NCBI GenBank assembly: GCA_031216915.1
Contig: CM062289.1
Coordinates: 449,444,866-449,508,865 of the forward strand
Length of the DNA stretch: 64,000 nt
Direction of reading: 5' to 3'
DNA from: Pictodentalium vernedei
Taxonomy: Eukaryota; Mollusca; Scaphopoda; Dentaliida; Dentaliidae
A program made the translations under genes and the position numbers. The notes beneath the pieces are model-generated. The model was given only the letters and a program-made list of their open reading frames with translations. It ran no database searches and was not told where the DNA came from. Of the stretch, positions 42,251 through 52,584 are shown piece after piece. Each line of letters begins with the position of its first letter. Positions within the stretch are counted from its first letter, which is position 1.

Positions 42251-42574
42251 TGCACTTATGCGGCAGAAGTCTGCATCATTTATATACTTGTGGTGGTATT
42301 AGCTTTAATGCACACGACAGATTTACTATTTTCAACATTGGGTAATACTCGGGGTCTGGAATACTGAATGGAAAAACTAGTGTGAGCAACTCACGTGATA
42401 ACTAACCACCCACCTGCTGCAATTACAGTTTAAATAGCACGGATGGACACGCCCATAATTTTTACTTGACAAATGGGTGAAACACTGACAGCGAGTCGTC
42501 TATTTCACACTATGATCTGAACGCACTACGTACCTCGCACTGAGTAAAATACGCCAGTGTAAATACATGTTACT
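42251..42574. other. No feature seen
   Basis: Spacer between the 125-bp array and a family D MITE. Confidence 0.5.
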
Positions 42575-42706
42575 ACACTCAAAATTCAGATGGGTTGAAA
42601 ATTAACCCAAATCATCTGGGTTTAGTGAATATGAACCCAATTGGGTTCATATTCACTCAACCCATTTGACTTGGGTTGATGTTTAATCTAAGTGATCTTC
42701 GAGTGT
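42575..42706. mobile_element. ACTCTAAAATC hairpin MITE (family D)
   Basis: ACACTCAAAATTCAGATGGG at the left and AAGTGATCTTCGAGTGT at the right, core GAACCCAATTGGGTTC. A full-length copy of about 131 bp, more diverged than those at 46.8 and 48.6 kb. Confidence 0.87.
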
Positions 42707-42811
42707 ACCGCAGTAGGTTATTGGATCATGCGGGCGTTATGCGCGTGACCTATGCAGTCGACGAGATAGAATAGAAAACAGAGAACACAACAACAACGGT
42801 AATAATGTTCT

Positions 42812-43174
42812 TTGCGTACACTCAGCTCCAGAATATCTTTAAACTTTAAAGGGTTAAGAGATCTGCGTTGCGCGTCACGGTTCAAGAGAATGTTAAATAC
42901 CAAGGGGACTATTTTTTATCTCCATATCATTATGTGCCTCCGATGCACTTTGACAATCTCCTGTCTTGTACTGACGTCCTTGTGTGAAGTTGTGTTTTAT
43001 GCACATAGTGTTAACAACCATGGACTGTTTCTTGGTAATCCGTGTCAAAGCAACGAAAGTATTCAGAATGGAAAATGGTACATATTAATCGGATTTCAAA
43101 ATGAAAACGCTCCGATAAGACTGATATGTCTCTCAACGATTGCCTGTCAGATAGTGACGGCATTTGATTCATAA
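42812..43174 (+). CDS. Candidate ORF with hydrophobic N-terminal segment
   Basis: A 120-codon plus-strand frame outside any mapped repeat. An internal Met at residue 28 (42893) gives MLNTKGTIFYLHIIMCLRCT and then LTISCLVLTSLCEVVFYAHS, a plausible signal peptide or membrane anchor, followed by HGLFLGNPCQSNES with a possible N-glycosylation site. GTAATC at about 43037 could be a donor but is weak. It lies 100 bp right of a MITE. No family is recognised; it may be a first exon or chance. Confidence 0.2.
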   Translation: MRTLSSRISLNFKGLRDLRCASRFKRMLNTKGTIFYLHIIMCLRCTLTISCLVLTSLCEVVFYAHSVNNHGLFLGNPCQSNESIQNGKWYILIGFQNENAPIRLICLSTIACQIVTAFDS

Positions 43175-43685
43175 TAAATCTCACCAGAGTTAACTTGTCA
43201 TTTTTACTGAGAGGTGTTATCCAGTCAACGCCTTAAACGATAACAACCGTCATTCGATCTGTGAACTATTCACAATAGGGAACTATTTACACATACACTT
43301 TGTCGTCCAACTATATTGTGTTGTCTCAAATTGTACAGATTCGACACGACAGGTTCGTACCCCAGTGTCATATTCCAAGGAGCGAAATAATACGCTCATT
43401 ACAGACGAATGCAATTTACCGAGTGTTAAAAGAGAACTATATTAGCATAAATTGGCACCTGTGCATCCACTCTAATCTTTTCAAAGTGTAAAGAAACGAG
43501 GGCGTGTCGTTTTAATCAGACACATGTTGCTGGTAAATTAATTATTTTGAATCTAGATGTATGGGGAGAGTAAAAATCAGATCAACTATAATTTTTCAGA
43601 AGTGGGAATATATTCTATAGTGGGCGGTTTGATGATGAACCAGATTATCAAAATCAACACCAATCAGTGAGCGGGGGTGCGTTTT
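43175..43685. other. No feature seen
   Basis: A 63-codon frame at 43300 is unremarkable. Nothing else is supported. Confidence 0.45.
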
Positions 43686-43689
43686 CAGA

Positions 43690-44200
43690 AACTGCGAGAT
43701 CGCATCTAAGCTGCGACAGATGGAAACAAATTTCAAGCTCACAAAAGGCAATAACTCTGACAAAAAAACCCTCTGAGTAATATCTGCATTGCACGCGAGA
43801 CGAGACGTCAAGATACACGTGCATCCCAAAAATGATGTCATTCCACTAAGCATTTTAAAAGTTCGAGAACCCGTTGGTCACAGACAAACGACAATCCATC
43901 CGACCGACATTGTCAGACTTAGAGCTACTTGTCGCAGCTTAACAGAAGCAAATCTGCAACGTGGTTTAAGGCAATAACTCTGGCAAAAATACTCCGAATA
44001 ACATCTGCAGTGGACGCGAGACCAGACGTCAATAAGATACACGTGCATCCCAAATATGTTGCCATGCCACCAAGTATTTTAAAAGTTAGTGAGTTCGAAA
44101 ACTCGTTGGTCGCAGGCAGACCGCCAATCCAGCCGCCCGACGTTGCCAGATATAGAGCTTCTTGTCGCAGCTGAGCAGTAAAATCTACAACGTGGTTTAT
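43690..44200 (+). repeat. 250-bp tandem pair
   Basis: Unit 1 (about 43700-43950) and unit 2 (about 43968-44200) share AAGGCAATAACTCTGACAAA, GACGCGAGACCAGACGTCAA or close variants, ATACACGTGCATCCCAAA and CTTGTCGCAGCT. Divergence is substantial. Frames in both directions (62-93 codons) follow from the repeat. Confidence 0.8.
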
Positions 44201-44352
44201 TACCATGTACCATCGGAGAGCGATAGTAGAAACTTACAGTTGATAGCATAGTCCCTGTAAGACTCGGATCCCCCATGTCTACGTACATGCTCCTTTGAGA
44301 CCAGGTTGACATGGACGGATAAGTGGGGCAAAGTCATACACCTACAATTTAA

Positions 44353-44597
44353 CCCTTTACCTAACATGAAAAGCAGACGACACTTGCAAAAACAAATTAT
44401 TGAATAACTAATTTTTTTCATTTTTTGTCTCAAAAACATAGATTATGACCCCTCAATGGAACGAGCTCGACGAGCTCGTTCCAATGAAGGGTCATAACCT
44501 GTGTGTCTGAGACAAAAAATTGAAAAAATAATGAAAATTTATTGTCGATTATTGAGAATAACGCTAGCCTTTTTTGGCCGTTACGTTGGGTAAAGGG
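44353..44597 (+). mobile_element. TTAA hairpin MITE
   Basis: TTAA at 44349-44352 and TTGA at 44598-44601. Full length. The apex pair is imperfect here (CTCAATGG against CCAATGAAG), one of two complete copies where the arms disagree. Confidence 0.88.
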
Positions 44598-44601
44598 TTG
44601 A

Positions 44602-44977
44602 AGTGTTGTATATGATGCGTTATGATTCTGCTTTATGCATACTTATAACGGCTGTTTCGCAGATTTGTTATTGCAAGGTTTGTTTTCAAGGTTTGTTCCA
44701 AACGACAGTACACGAAAACAAAATTATGCCACCGCGATGGTGACGCCGGGTTCAATTAACTAGCCGAACCGCCCGGCATTGCATGTGATAAGGTGTTGGG
44801 CTCAGTAATGGTGGCGTTTGTTACATGTTGTTGAGAGGTAAACACAATAAAATGTTATTGGCGGCGTGTAAATAGAATAGTAACCAAGGCAATTGCATAT
44901 TTAAAAAATCCAGCAAGAGGATCACAGATCCAGAAGTCTGAGTTTTGACATTAAATTCTGAAGAAATAAGCTATTTA
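44602..44977. other. No feature seen
   Basis: Contains GGTGACGCCGGGTTC and GAACCGCCCGGCATTG, a weak inverted pair near 44740-44780. Otherwise unassigned. Confidence 0.4.
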
Positions 44978-45667
44978 TAGTAACAGTGACATTGACCTTG
45001 GAGTCCCAGACTCCGAAATCAATAGGTGTCTTCCCTTCCTATAAGGTAACCTCTGGTATAAGTTTGGTAAAGGTGCGTCAAATGGAACTAAAGTTATTGC
45101 CCGGAAACCAATTTGTCACAAAATATTCTATTGATAGTAACAGTGACCTTGACCTTGGGGCCCCAGACTCCGAAATCGATAGGTGCCTACCCTTCCTGTA
45201 GGGTAACCTATGGTTTTAGTTTGGTGAAGATACGCGGAATAGAACTAAAGTTACTGCCCGGAATCCAATTTGTCACAAAATATTCTATTTATAGTGACAG
45301 TGACCTTGACCTTGGAGTCCCAGACTCCGAAATCAATAGGTGTCTTCCCTTCCTATAGGGTAACATCTGGTATAAGTTTGGTAAAGGTGCGTCAAATAGA
45401 ACTAAAGTTATTGCCCGGAAACCAATTTGTCACAAAATATTCTATTTATAGAATAGTGACCTTGACCTTGGGGCGCGAGACTCTGAAATCGATAGGTGTC
45501 TTCCTTTCCTATAGGGTAATATCTGGTATAATTTTGGTAAAGGTGCATCAAATAGAACTAAAGTTATTGCCCGGAAACCAACTGTTTACGCCCGCCGCCC
45601 ACCGCCCGTCGCCCGCCCGCCACTTCATCAAACTATAAGTCGAGTTTGACTTCCTCAAAACTCGACT
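44978..45667 (+). repeat. 157-bp tandem units ending in a terminal hairpin
   Basis: Four units start at about 44978, 45135, 45291 and 45448 with GTGACCTTGACCTTGG, each followed by CC(C/G)AGACTC(C/T)GAAATC and TTGCCCGGAA(A/T)CCAA. After the last unit comes a CGCCCGCCGCCC-type run and then AGTCGAGTTTTGAC-like hairpin arms (AGTCGAGTTT and AAACTCGACT) before AAAA. The plan matches the 3' part of 52964-54604. Confidence 0.8.
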
Positions 45668-46121
45668 AAAAATTTGTCTTCAATGACACAATATATCAAA
45701 AATTCAAGTTTCAGCTCTTATACACTAGAAAAACACAGAACTGTCAGTATAGTTTTTGCAAAGATTCCACTGCATAAGAATGAGAATAACTGCCTCTAAA
45801 AATTCTCTTTACAAGCGAGATTCTCAAATATTAAAATTATAAAATAATATTTTGAAGGTATCAGCATATCTTAGTAACTTATTTTTGATACAGAATGCAA
45901 GTGCATATTAAAATAAGCGTAATAAGAAATTCCACACAACAGATTTCGCCAAATATTTTTCTGTTTACATTCACCTAAAGTATGTGACAGGCCATCCAGT
46001 TACGAACCAAACTTACATAATCTTCCATTTTAGTAACTGAAACATTTTTATCGACTCAGTTGAAAAGATAAGTGACAAACACAACGGAATGTTATCAGCA
46101 TATATGTGGTAAGAAGCATCA
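45668..46121. other. No feature seen
   Basis: AT-rich; no supported feature before the duplicated block. Confidence 0.5.
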
Positions 46122-46191
46122 AACCGCCTCAGTAATTACCCAGTGAAACTGTATATAATCTGAACAATATAAATCGTTTCTGCATATTGCC

Positions 46192-46527
46192 TTATTTATT
46201 TTAACGTCACTTTCGAAAGCCAGGGTCACCTCGTGTCAGACAGTTATACGGGTGGAGGAAGCCGGAGTACCCAGAGAGAACCACCAAACAGCGGCGAGCA
46301 ACTATCAGACTCCCTAACGTACTAACTCCACACAAGCAGGGTTAGCACTGGTTGAAGACAGGTGCACCATCGACGTGCAGTGGGCCTTGGTATACAGCGC
46401 TACCGTACCCCCACGCAGGAAATCGGGATTAAGTGCCTTGCCCAAGGACACAACGCAGTTACCCCTGGCCCGGATCGAACCGTGGACTTTTCTTTTTGAA
46501 GTCCAAAGTCATAATCACTGCTCCCCT
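46192..46527 (-). mobile_element. tRNA-headed SINE, duplicate 1
   Basis: On the minus strand: head GGGGAGCAGTGATTATGACT, a perfect B box GGTTCGATCCGGG (46470-46482), core GTTGTGTCCTTGGGCAAGGC, CACGTCGATGGTGCACCTGT, GGTACTCCGGCTTCCTCCAC, and an AATAAATAAGG end. Approximate target duplication TGC(C)TTATT. Its body is the same as that of the 5S-headed SINEs. Confidence 0.9.
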
Positions 46528-46794
46528 GCTTATTGTCCTAATCTCGTTGTTACTCCACGTCTTTTTCACGAGGTGTTATAAACTTTTGATCTAAATATGA
46601 GAATGTTGGTCTAAAAGATCGGATAACACCCTATTATAGCGCTGGAACTTAGCACTTGCTTCTTGTGATACACGTCGGGATACTAGCGTCGAAGTGTTTA
46701 GGTGGTTCACAAAACTGATGATGTTAATTTCTTCGATGTTTAACGACTGAATATTTGATGATTTGCCATAAGGTTTGGCCAATTGAACCTTGTC

Positions 46795-46926
46795 AAATTC
46801 TAAAATCGTTTGGGTTAAAAGTTAACGCAAATCAACTGGGTTGAGTGAATATGAACCCAACTGGGTTCATATTCACTCAACCCAGTTCATTTGGGTTGAT
46901 GTTTGATCCAACTGATTTTAGAGTGC
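46795..46926. mobile_element. ACTCTAAAATC hairpin MITE (family D), duplicate 1
   Basis: ATTCTAAAATCGTTTGGGTT at the left, AACTGATTTTAGAGTG at the right, and a perfect core ATATGAACCCAACTGGGTTC. Well preserved. Confidence 0.9.
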
Positions 46927-47196
46927 ACATTGTGGGACACAATCTATATCTTATGTTCACCAGATTTTGGACTCTGCCATCGCAGAGCACGTGAATGCCA
47001 TCGCAAAGCACGTGAATATAAGGTCTGGAGAGTTGCTCTTTATGCGAGTAGGTGCCTTAACATGCTACGTCAACCAAAAGCATTTGTTAATTCTAGAAAA
47101 TGACTAACATCTCTGTCATTAGGTTTATCTACATGAAAGTTAAAGTAACCGAATATCAATAAATTTCAAGCGTACAGGCCTTTAAATTCATTTATT

Positions 47197-47910
47197 TTGT
47201 GGACACTGTTTTGCCCTAATTTGGGGACATTGAACCCAGAAATAACACTTTTATCCGTGTATGTTTTATTGTCATGCCTTTCTTTGTGTTTCTATGGTAA
47301 TATGAACGACAAAGATTTATTTATTGAAATAGAAAATTCACTTTTGAAACATGATGAGAACGAAATGATTATTATTGGTGGGGATTTGAATTCTCGTACG
47401 GGGGAATTGTCGGATCATGTTTCAGTTGAGAATGATAAACATGAAGCCTTAACTATGAATAGTTGTAATATGTCAGAGGATGTTAACTTGCGCTCCAACA
47501 TGCATGATAAGTTGAATGCCTTCGGTAGACAGCTTATACATTTTTGTCAGAGTTTAGGTGTTAGAAAAATAAATGGCCTAGTGCCTGGTGATCGACTCGG
47601 CCACTTTACGAGTTATCGATATAATGGAGCAAGAGTTGAACACTACATTCTTATCACAGAAAGATTTTTTAACTTCCATTGATTATTTTTTCGTTCGACT
47701 TCCTACTGAGTTTTCCGATCACTGTCAGTTGGTTTTACATCTCAAATTTCAATGTAGTTATCGGGAGAACCAAATTAATAAATATCAATACAAGAAACAA
47801 CGTGTCATATTAAAATGGAATGACTTAAAAGTACCCAAAAGGCGTTGGATTATTAGTTACCCCGTGTCTGATCACGTGGTATGGGTTTTTACCTACTCGA
47901 AGCCAGCCGT
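47197..47910 (+). mobile_element. LINE endonuclease region, duplicate 1
   Basis: Codes for the C-terminal half of an APE-type endonuclease of a non-LTR retrotransposon. IIIGGDLNSRTGELSDHV holds the catalytic Asp and Asn. LGHFTSYRYNGARVEHYILI corresponds to the conserved block with T-S-Y and D-Y-I. After a frame change near 47640 the second frame gives LPTEFSDHCQLVLHLKFQCS with the SDH catalytic His. It ends at the hairpin arm that marks the duplication junction. The N-terminal part of the endonuclease and ORF1 are missing. Motifs point to a CR1/RTE/jockey-grade LINE, clade unresolved. Confidence 0.87.
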
Positions 47911-48003
47911 ATCCCATGAGGCCGAAGGCATCAAACTGCCTCAGTAATTACCCAGTGAAACTGTATATAATCTGAACAATGTAAATCGTTTCTGCATATT
48001 GCC

Positions 48004-48339
48004 TTATTTATTTTAACGTTACTTTCGAAAGCCAGGGTCACCTCGTGTCAGACAGTTATACGGGTGGAGGAAGCCGGAGTACCCAGAGAGAACCACCAAA
48101 CAGCGGCGAGCAACTATCAGACTCCCTAACGTACTAACTCCACACAAGCAGGGTTAGCACTGGTTGAAGACAGGTGCACCATCGACGTGCAGTGGGCCTT
48201 GGTATACAGCGCCACGGTACCCCCACGCAGGAAATCGGGATTAAGGGCCTTGCCCAAGGACACAACGCAGTTACCCCTGGCCCGGATCGAACCGTAGACT
48301 TTTCGGTTTGAAGTCCAATGTCATAATCACTGCTCCCCT
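48004..48339 (-). mobile_element. tRNA-headed SINE, duplicate 2
   Basis: The counterpart of 46192-46527 with scattered substitutions (for example CTACCGTAC against CCACGGTAC on the plus strand). B box GGTTCGATCCGGG and core GTCCTTGGGCAAGGC are intact. Confidence 0.9.
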
Positions 48340-48605
48340 ACTTACTGTCCTAATCTCGTTGTGACTCCACGTCTTTTTCACGAGGTGTTATAAACTTTTG
48401 ATCTAAATATGAGAATGTTGGTCTAAAAGATCGGATAACACCCTATTATAGCGCTGGAACTTAGCACTTGCTTCTTGTGATACACGTCGGGATACTAGCG
48501 TCGAAGTGTTTAGGTGGTTCACAAAACTGATGATGTTAATTTCTTCGATGTTTCACGACTGAATATTTGATGATTTGCCATAAGGTTTGGCCAATTGAAC
48601 CTAGT

Positions 48606-48738
48606 CACATTCTAAAATCGTTTGGGTTAAAAGTTAACCCAAATCAACTGGGTTGAGTGAATATGAACCCAACTGGGTTCATATTCACTCAACCCAGTTC
48701 ATTTGGGTTGATGTTTGATCCAACTGATTTTAGAGTGC
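48606..48738. mobile_element. ACTCTAAAATC hairpin MITE (family D), duplicate 2
   Basis: The counterpart of 46795-46926. Here the left arm reads AAAAGTTAACCCAAATCAAC where the other has AAAAGTTAACGCAAATCAAC, so this copy keeps the hairpin pairing and the other has lost one pair. Confidence 0.9.
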
Positions 48739-48987
48739 ACATTGTGGGACACAATCTATATCCTATGTTCACCAGATCTTGGACTCTGCCATCGCAGAGC
48801 ACGTGAATATAAGATCTGGAGAGTAGCTCTTTATGCGAGTAGGTGCCTTAACATGTTACGTCAACCAAAAGCATTTGTTAATTCTAGAAAATGACTAACA
48901 TCTCTGTCATTAGGTTTATCTACATGAAAGTTAAAGTCACCTAATATCAATAAATTTCAAGCGTTCCGGACTTTAAATTCATTTATT

Positions 48988-50106
48988 TTGTGGACACCGT
49001 TTTGCCCTAATTTGGGGACATTAAACCCAGAAATAACACTTTTATCCGTGTATGTTTTATTGTCATGCCTTTCTTTGTGTTTCTATGGTAATATTAAAGA
49101 CAAAGATTTATTTATTGAAATAGAAAATTCACTTTTGAAACATGATGAGAACGAAATGATTATTATTGGTGGGGATTTGAATTCTCGTACGGGGGAATTG
49201 TCGGATCATGTTTCAGTTGAGAATGATAAACATGTAGTCTTAACTATGAATAGTTGTAATATGTCAGAGGATGTTAACTTGCGCTACAACATGCATGATA
49301 AGGTATCGCGGAACTAAATATTGAAATCAGAGTGAACCGCCTTAAAATGTTGCACTCGGAAATGATGCAGTCTCTAAAAATAAACAGCCTTGGGAAAATC
49401 CATTGTTTCAATAAAAGTTTGAAACATTCTATTGACATCTTGCATTATTGTTGAATATTCCTGATAAAAAAGAGGGTGATTTGATGACTTTTGGGCCCAA
49501 CAAATACAATTTACTTTTTGGGTGTTTTTGTAAGGAATTCCCTGAAAAATATGTGTACGTGACCAGTACTTCCCTTTGTGTCAGTTTTTCTCTCTTATTT
49601 GTTGCATGACCCCCTGTTTTCAGATCAGAAAAAGTTGTCTGAAGGGCTATACTTGACAGAGATATTCGAATGCCAAAATTAAAGTGATGCGATCATATTT
49701 TTTCCGCCTGAACGTTATAATGGTCGCCCATGGGAAAATATTTAGTTCTGTGATACCATAAGGTGAATGCTTTCGGTAGACAGCTTATACATCTTTGTCA
49801 GGGTGTAGGTGTTAGAAAAATAAATGGCCTAGTGCCTGGTGATCGACTCGGTCACTTTACGAGTTATCAATATAATGGAGTAAGGGTTGAAGACTACATT
49901 CTTATCACAGAAAGATTTTTTAACTTCCATTGATTATTTTTGCGTTCGACTTCCTACTGAGTTTTCCGATCACTGTCAGTTGGTTTTACATCTCGAATTT
50001 CAATGTAGTTATCGGGAGAACCAAATTAATAAATATCAATACAAGAAACAACGTGTCATGTTAAAATGGAATGACTTAAAAGTACCCAAAAGGCGTTGGA
50101 TTATTA
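48988..50106 (+). mobile_element. LINE endonuclease region, duplicate 2, interrupted by a MITE
   Basis: Same content as 47197-47910: GGDLNSRTGELSDHV at the left of the MITE and LPTEFSDHCQLVLHLEF at the right. The MITE entered at GATAA|GTTGAATGC (position known from duplicate 1). This duplicate continues through further fragments into the reverse transcriptase at 51930 onward, so it is the original copy and duplicate 1 the derived one, or both descend from it. Confidence 0.87.
49302..49757 (+). mobile_element. GGTATC MITE (family A), copy 3
   Basis: GGTATCGCGGAACTAAATAT to ATATTTAGTTCTGTGATACC, 456 bp, flanked by ATAA at 49298-49301 and 49758-49761. Duplicate 1 of the LINE (47500-47515) shows the uninterrupted site with a single ATAA, proving a 4-bp target duplication. 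The insertion is younger than the 1.8-kb duplication. Confidence 0.95.
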
Positions 50107-50244
50107 GTTACCCCGTGTCTGATCACGTGGTACGGGTTTTTACCTACCCGAAGCCAGCCGTATCCCATGAGGCTTCGGCCTCATGGGATACGGCTGGCTT
50201 CGGGTTGGTAAAAACCCGTACCACGTGATCAGACACGGGGTAAC
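50107..50244. repeat. Hairpin, about 67-bp arms
   Basis: GTTACCCCGTGTCTGATCAC and on to CCCATGAGGC, then TTC, then the near-exact inverse ending AGACACGGGGTAAC. Only one or two mismatches (CTACCCG against CGGGTTGG). The left arm alone is present in duplicate 1 (47856-47922). Confidence 0.95.
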
Positions 50245-50735
50245 GAATTTATCTATTGACTTTCCGTTTTAGAAGTACAATCTATTTCATGTGTGAACAC
50301 AAACAGCATGAGATCTTTTATCTTCTATTGTTGAGGCATACAGGTTTCTGTGGAATTTTTGTGCAAAAGAGTTTTTGTGAAAATATGCCGATATGACTAG
50401 TATAAAAAAATTATTGAATTTCTTTTTTTCTTTTTTGTCTCAAAAACATAGCTTATGAACCCCACATTGGAGGGTACTCGACAAGCTCATTCCAATAAGG
50501 GGTCATGGGCTATATTTTGGAGATAAAAAATTAAAATATAATACATGTACACTGTAAAACTGGAATGACGCGTCTTCTACGGGGTATGGACAATTTGTAG
50601 ATTTCGGAACGAGGCTTCCACTGAATATGGGAAATTTGTCAGTGGCTGGGCGGACGTATCGTGGGTTTCAATGAATATGGTCTCACACCACGTATCTATC
50701 AACCAATCAAATCAAAAAATTCACTTTAGTCAATA
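50245..50735. mobile_element. Decayed TTAA MITE core in unassigned sequence
   Basis: At 50440-50540, GTCTCAAAAACATAGCTTAT and a matching CCAATAAGGGGTCATGGGCT are the remains of the TTAA-family hairpin; the ends CCCTTTACC and GGTAAAGGG are not preserved. The flanks (50245-50400 and 50560-50735) are unassigned and separate the LINE endonuclease from the LINE linker. Confidence 0.5.
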
Positions 50736-51137
50736 GATAAATGGTAAACTCATCAGCATATCGTCAACAGTTGATGAATTTCAGAATGCAACCATTTAAA
50801 TCGGAACCAGAAGGATCTATAACTGCGGTGAAAGAATTCACGGAGATCATAACGAAAATTAATTGGTACGCTCGAAAAAGCCAAAACACAAAATAACTCA
50901 CCGAAAAAGAAAATGGTTTGACAAGATGTAAAGAATTGAAAAAAATCTTAGATAAAATTGTTCATAATATGAGGAGTAACCCATTTGATAGACAACTGAG
51001 AATCAAGTATCACTCAATTAAGAAAACATTCAAACGAGAATTAAAGCTGAAAAAGAAATCATATTTTACTGAGCACCACAATAAACTGGACACTCTTGAG
51101 TCAGGCGATCCCAAAAAAATATTGGGATAACATAGCG
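50736..51137 (+). mobile_element. LINE linker between endonuclease and RT
   Basis: The frame reads YRQQLMNFRMQPFKSEPEGS, a stop at about 50894, then LTRCKELKKILDKIVHNMRS and IKKTFKRELKLKKKSYFTEH, the basic linker common in LINE ORF2 between the nuclease and the polymerase. It breaks at the DNA transposon at 51138. Confidence 0.75.
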
Positions 51138-51929
51138 GGGTTCCGGACATTTTCCCCTAGAACACCTTCCCCTAAAAAAGTGTCACCTAGGGCATTTTCC
51201 CCTAATTTCAAATGAGAGGGTGGACATTTCCCCCAAGTTAGGAAGAAAAGAGTGAACATTTCCCCCAAACTAAAAAAAATTGAATTTCAAGATTTTATTA
51301 CAAGAAAAAGAAAGAATTTGTTCCATTTAATGTCACACTATTTTCAAAGCACTAAATAAAAATAAAATTGATTTATCATAGTTTTGTTTGTGCTACTTGG
51401 GTTTAGTGCTAATTGGTTGGGCAACAAGTACTTGCACCAAGGTGAAGAAACACAGAGGGGTTGGAGAAACAGAGAGGGGTGGGCACAATGATAATATATG
51501 GATGCAACTCGTAATATAATTTTATGGGTTTGTACATAAAATTATATTACGGACTTGCACCAAGGGTGTTCTCATCTAAGTCGTCTTGTAAATTTATTCT
51601 TAGTTGTATTATCGTTGTTTGTTTGATTTATCATAGTTTTATTTGTGCTACTTGCTACATGTATATTATTATCTTGTGCTAGCTATTTTAAAAAGAATAA
51701 ACTATTACATGAAACCTTAATTACATTTTTATTTTTATTCTTCCAATTTTTTTTTCTATTTTTATTCCATGAGAAATTAAAAAAAAATCTATAGGAATAT
51801 GTCCTGGGTGAAAAATCTAGGAGTAATCAGTCTAGGGGAAAAAGTCCGGGGATGAATAATTAGGGGAAAATGTCCTAGGGGATAATGTCCTAGGGGATAA
51901 TGTCCTAGGGGAAAATGTCCTGGACCCAT
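51138..51929 (+). mobile_element. DNA transposon (non-autonomous) inside the LINE
   Basis: GGGTTCCGGACATTTTCCCC at the left and GGGGAAAATGTCCTGGACCC at the right are inverted ends. CATAGCG is duplicated at 51131-51137 and 51930-51936, with the eighth base differing. Near both ends the sub-motif ATTTTCCCCTA or its inverse TAGGGGAAAATGTCC recurs several times, perhaps transposase-binding repeats. A hairpin lies at 51511-51550 (GTAATATAATTTTATG). No coding capacity; superfamily unresolved (7-8-bp duplication). Confidence 0.85.
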
Positions 51930-52501
51930 CATAGCGCAACTGAGACAGAAATCAAGTAATACAGACGCGATTGATCCTGATAGAAGTGTTGAATTCTTTC
52001 GTAAACTTTTCAGTCCCGACGAACCAGGAAGTGGTCGCGTAATAAGTGATAAACGGACCATTGATGATATTAAAATACCTAACGACCCAATTACTTCGGA
52101 AGAGATTCTGAGTATTGTTCGCCAATTAAAAAACGGCAAGTCAGTTGGTCCTGATCAGATTTCTAATGAACTACTTAAGTTGACTGTTCCTCTATTCATT
52201 GATGAATTCGTGAAATTATTCAATATCATTTTCAACACTAGCCATTATCCCATTGAATGGAGTGAGTCTATGCTTAGCTTGATACATAAAAGTGGATCAA
52301 GAGATGACCCTAATAATTATCGTGTTATTGCATTGAGTTCCACGGTAGGCAAACTCTTCAATAAAATTATTAACCAAAGGAAAGTTGAAGTTTTAGAAAG
52401 CAATGGTATAATTAGTCAGTAGGGGGAAAAGCACGATTGACAGTGTTTTTGTACTTGACACAATTATTCGGAAATATAAATGCTCAGGTAAACCATTTTA
52501 T
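51930..52501 (+). mobile_element. LINE reverse transcriptase, N-terminal part
   Basis: The LINE frame resumes: SVEFFRKLFSPDEPG, then NGKSVGPDQISNELLKLTVP (motif 0/1 region), FNTSHYPIEWSESMLSLIHK and SGSRDDPNNYRVIALSSTVG (RT1-RT2), up to KLFNKIINQRKVEVLESNGI. After a frame change near 52422 it reads DSVFVLDTIIRKYKCSGKPF and is cut at 52501. The next expected residues, AAFV.FRKA, appear at 54860. Confidence 0.88.
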
Positions 52502-52584
52502 CATATGACTCGTCCGTTTTGTTCACTTTAACTAAAACATTTGATATTTTGTTTTCATATTAATCAGTAATAAATAAAGCCTTC

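Larger units (their letters stand above)
46122..50160 (+). repeat. 1.8-kb tandem duplication carrying SINE, MITE and LINE 5' part
   Basis: Unit 1 (46122-47921) and unit 2 (47929-50160) both start at CATCAAAC(C/T)GCCTCAGTAA and run through a minus-strand SINE, a family D MITE and the LINE endonuclease to AGCCAGCCGTATCCCATGAG. Unit 2 differs by a 456-bp family A MITE and by lacking about 20 bp near 48790. Unit 1 ends exactly where unit 2 has a hairpin apex (near 50174). Confidence 0.9.

Noticed and set aside
44986-45638. Overlapping plus-strand frames of 71-122 codons with a shared sequence
   Set aside because: They arise from the 157-bp tandem units and shift frame from unit to unit.
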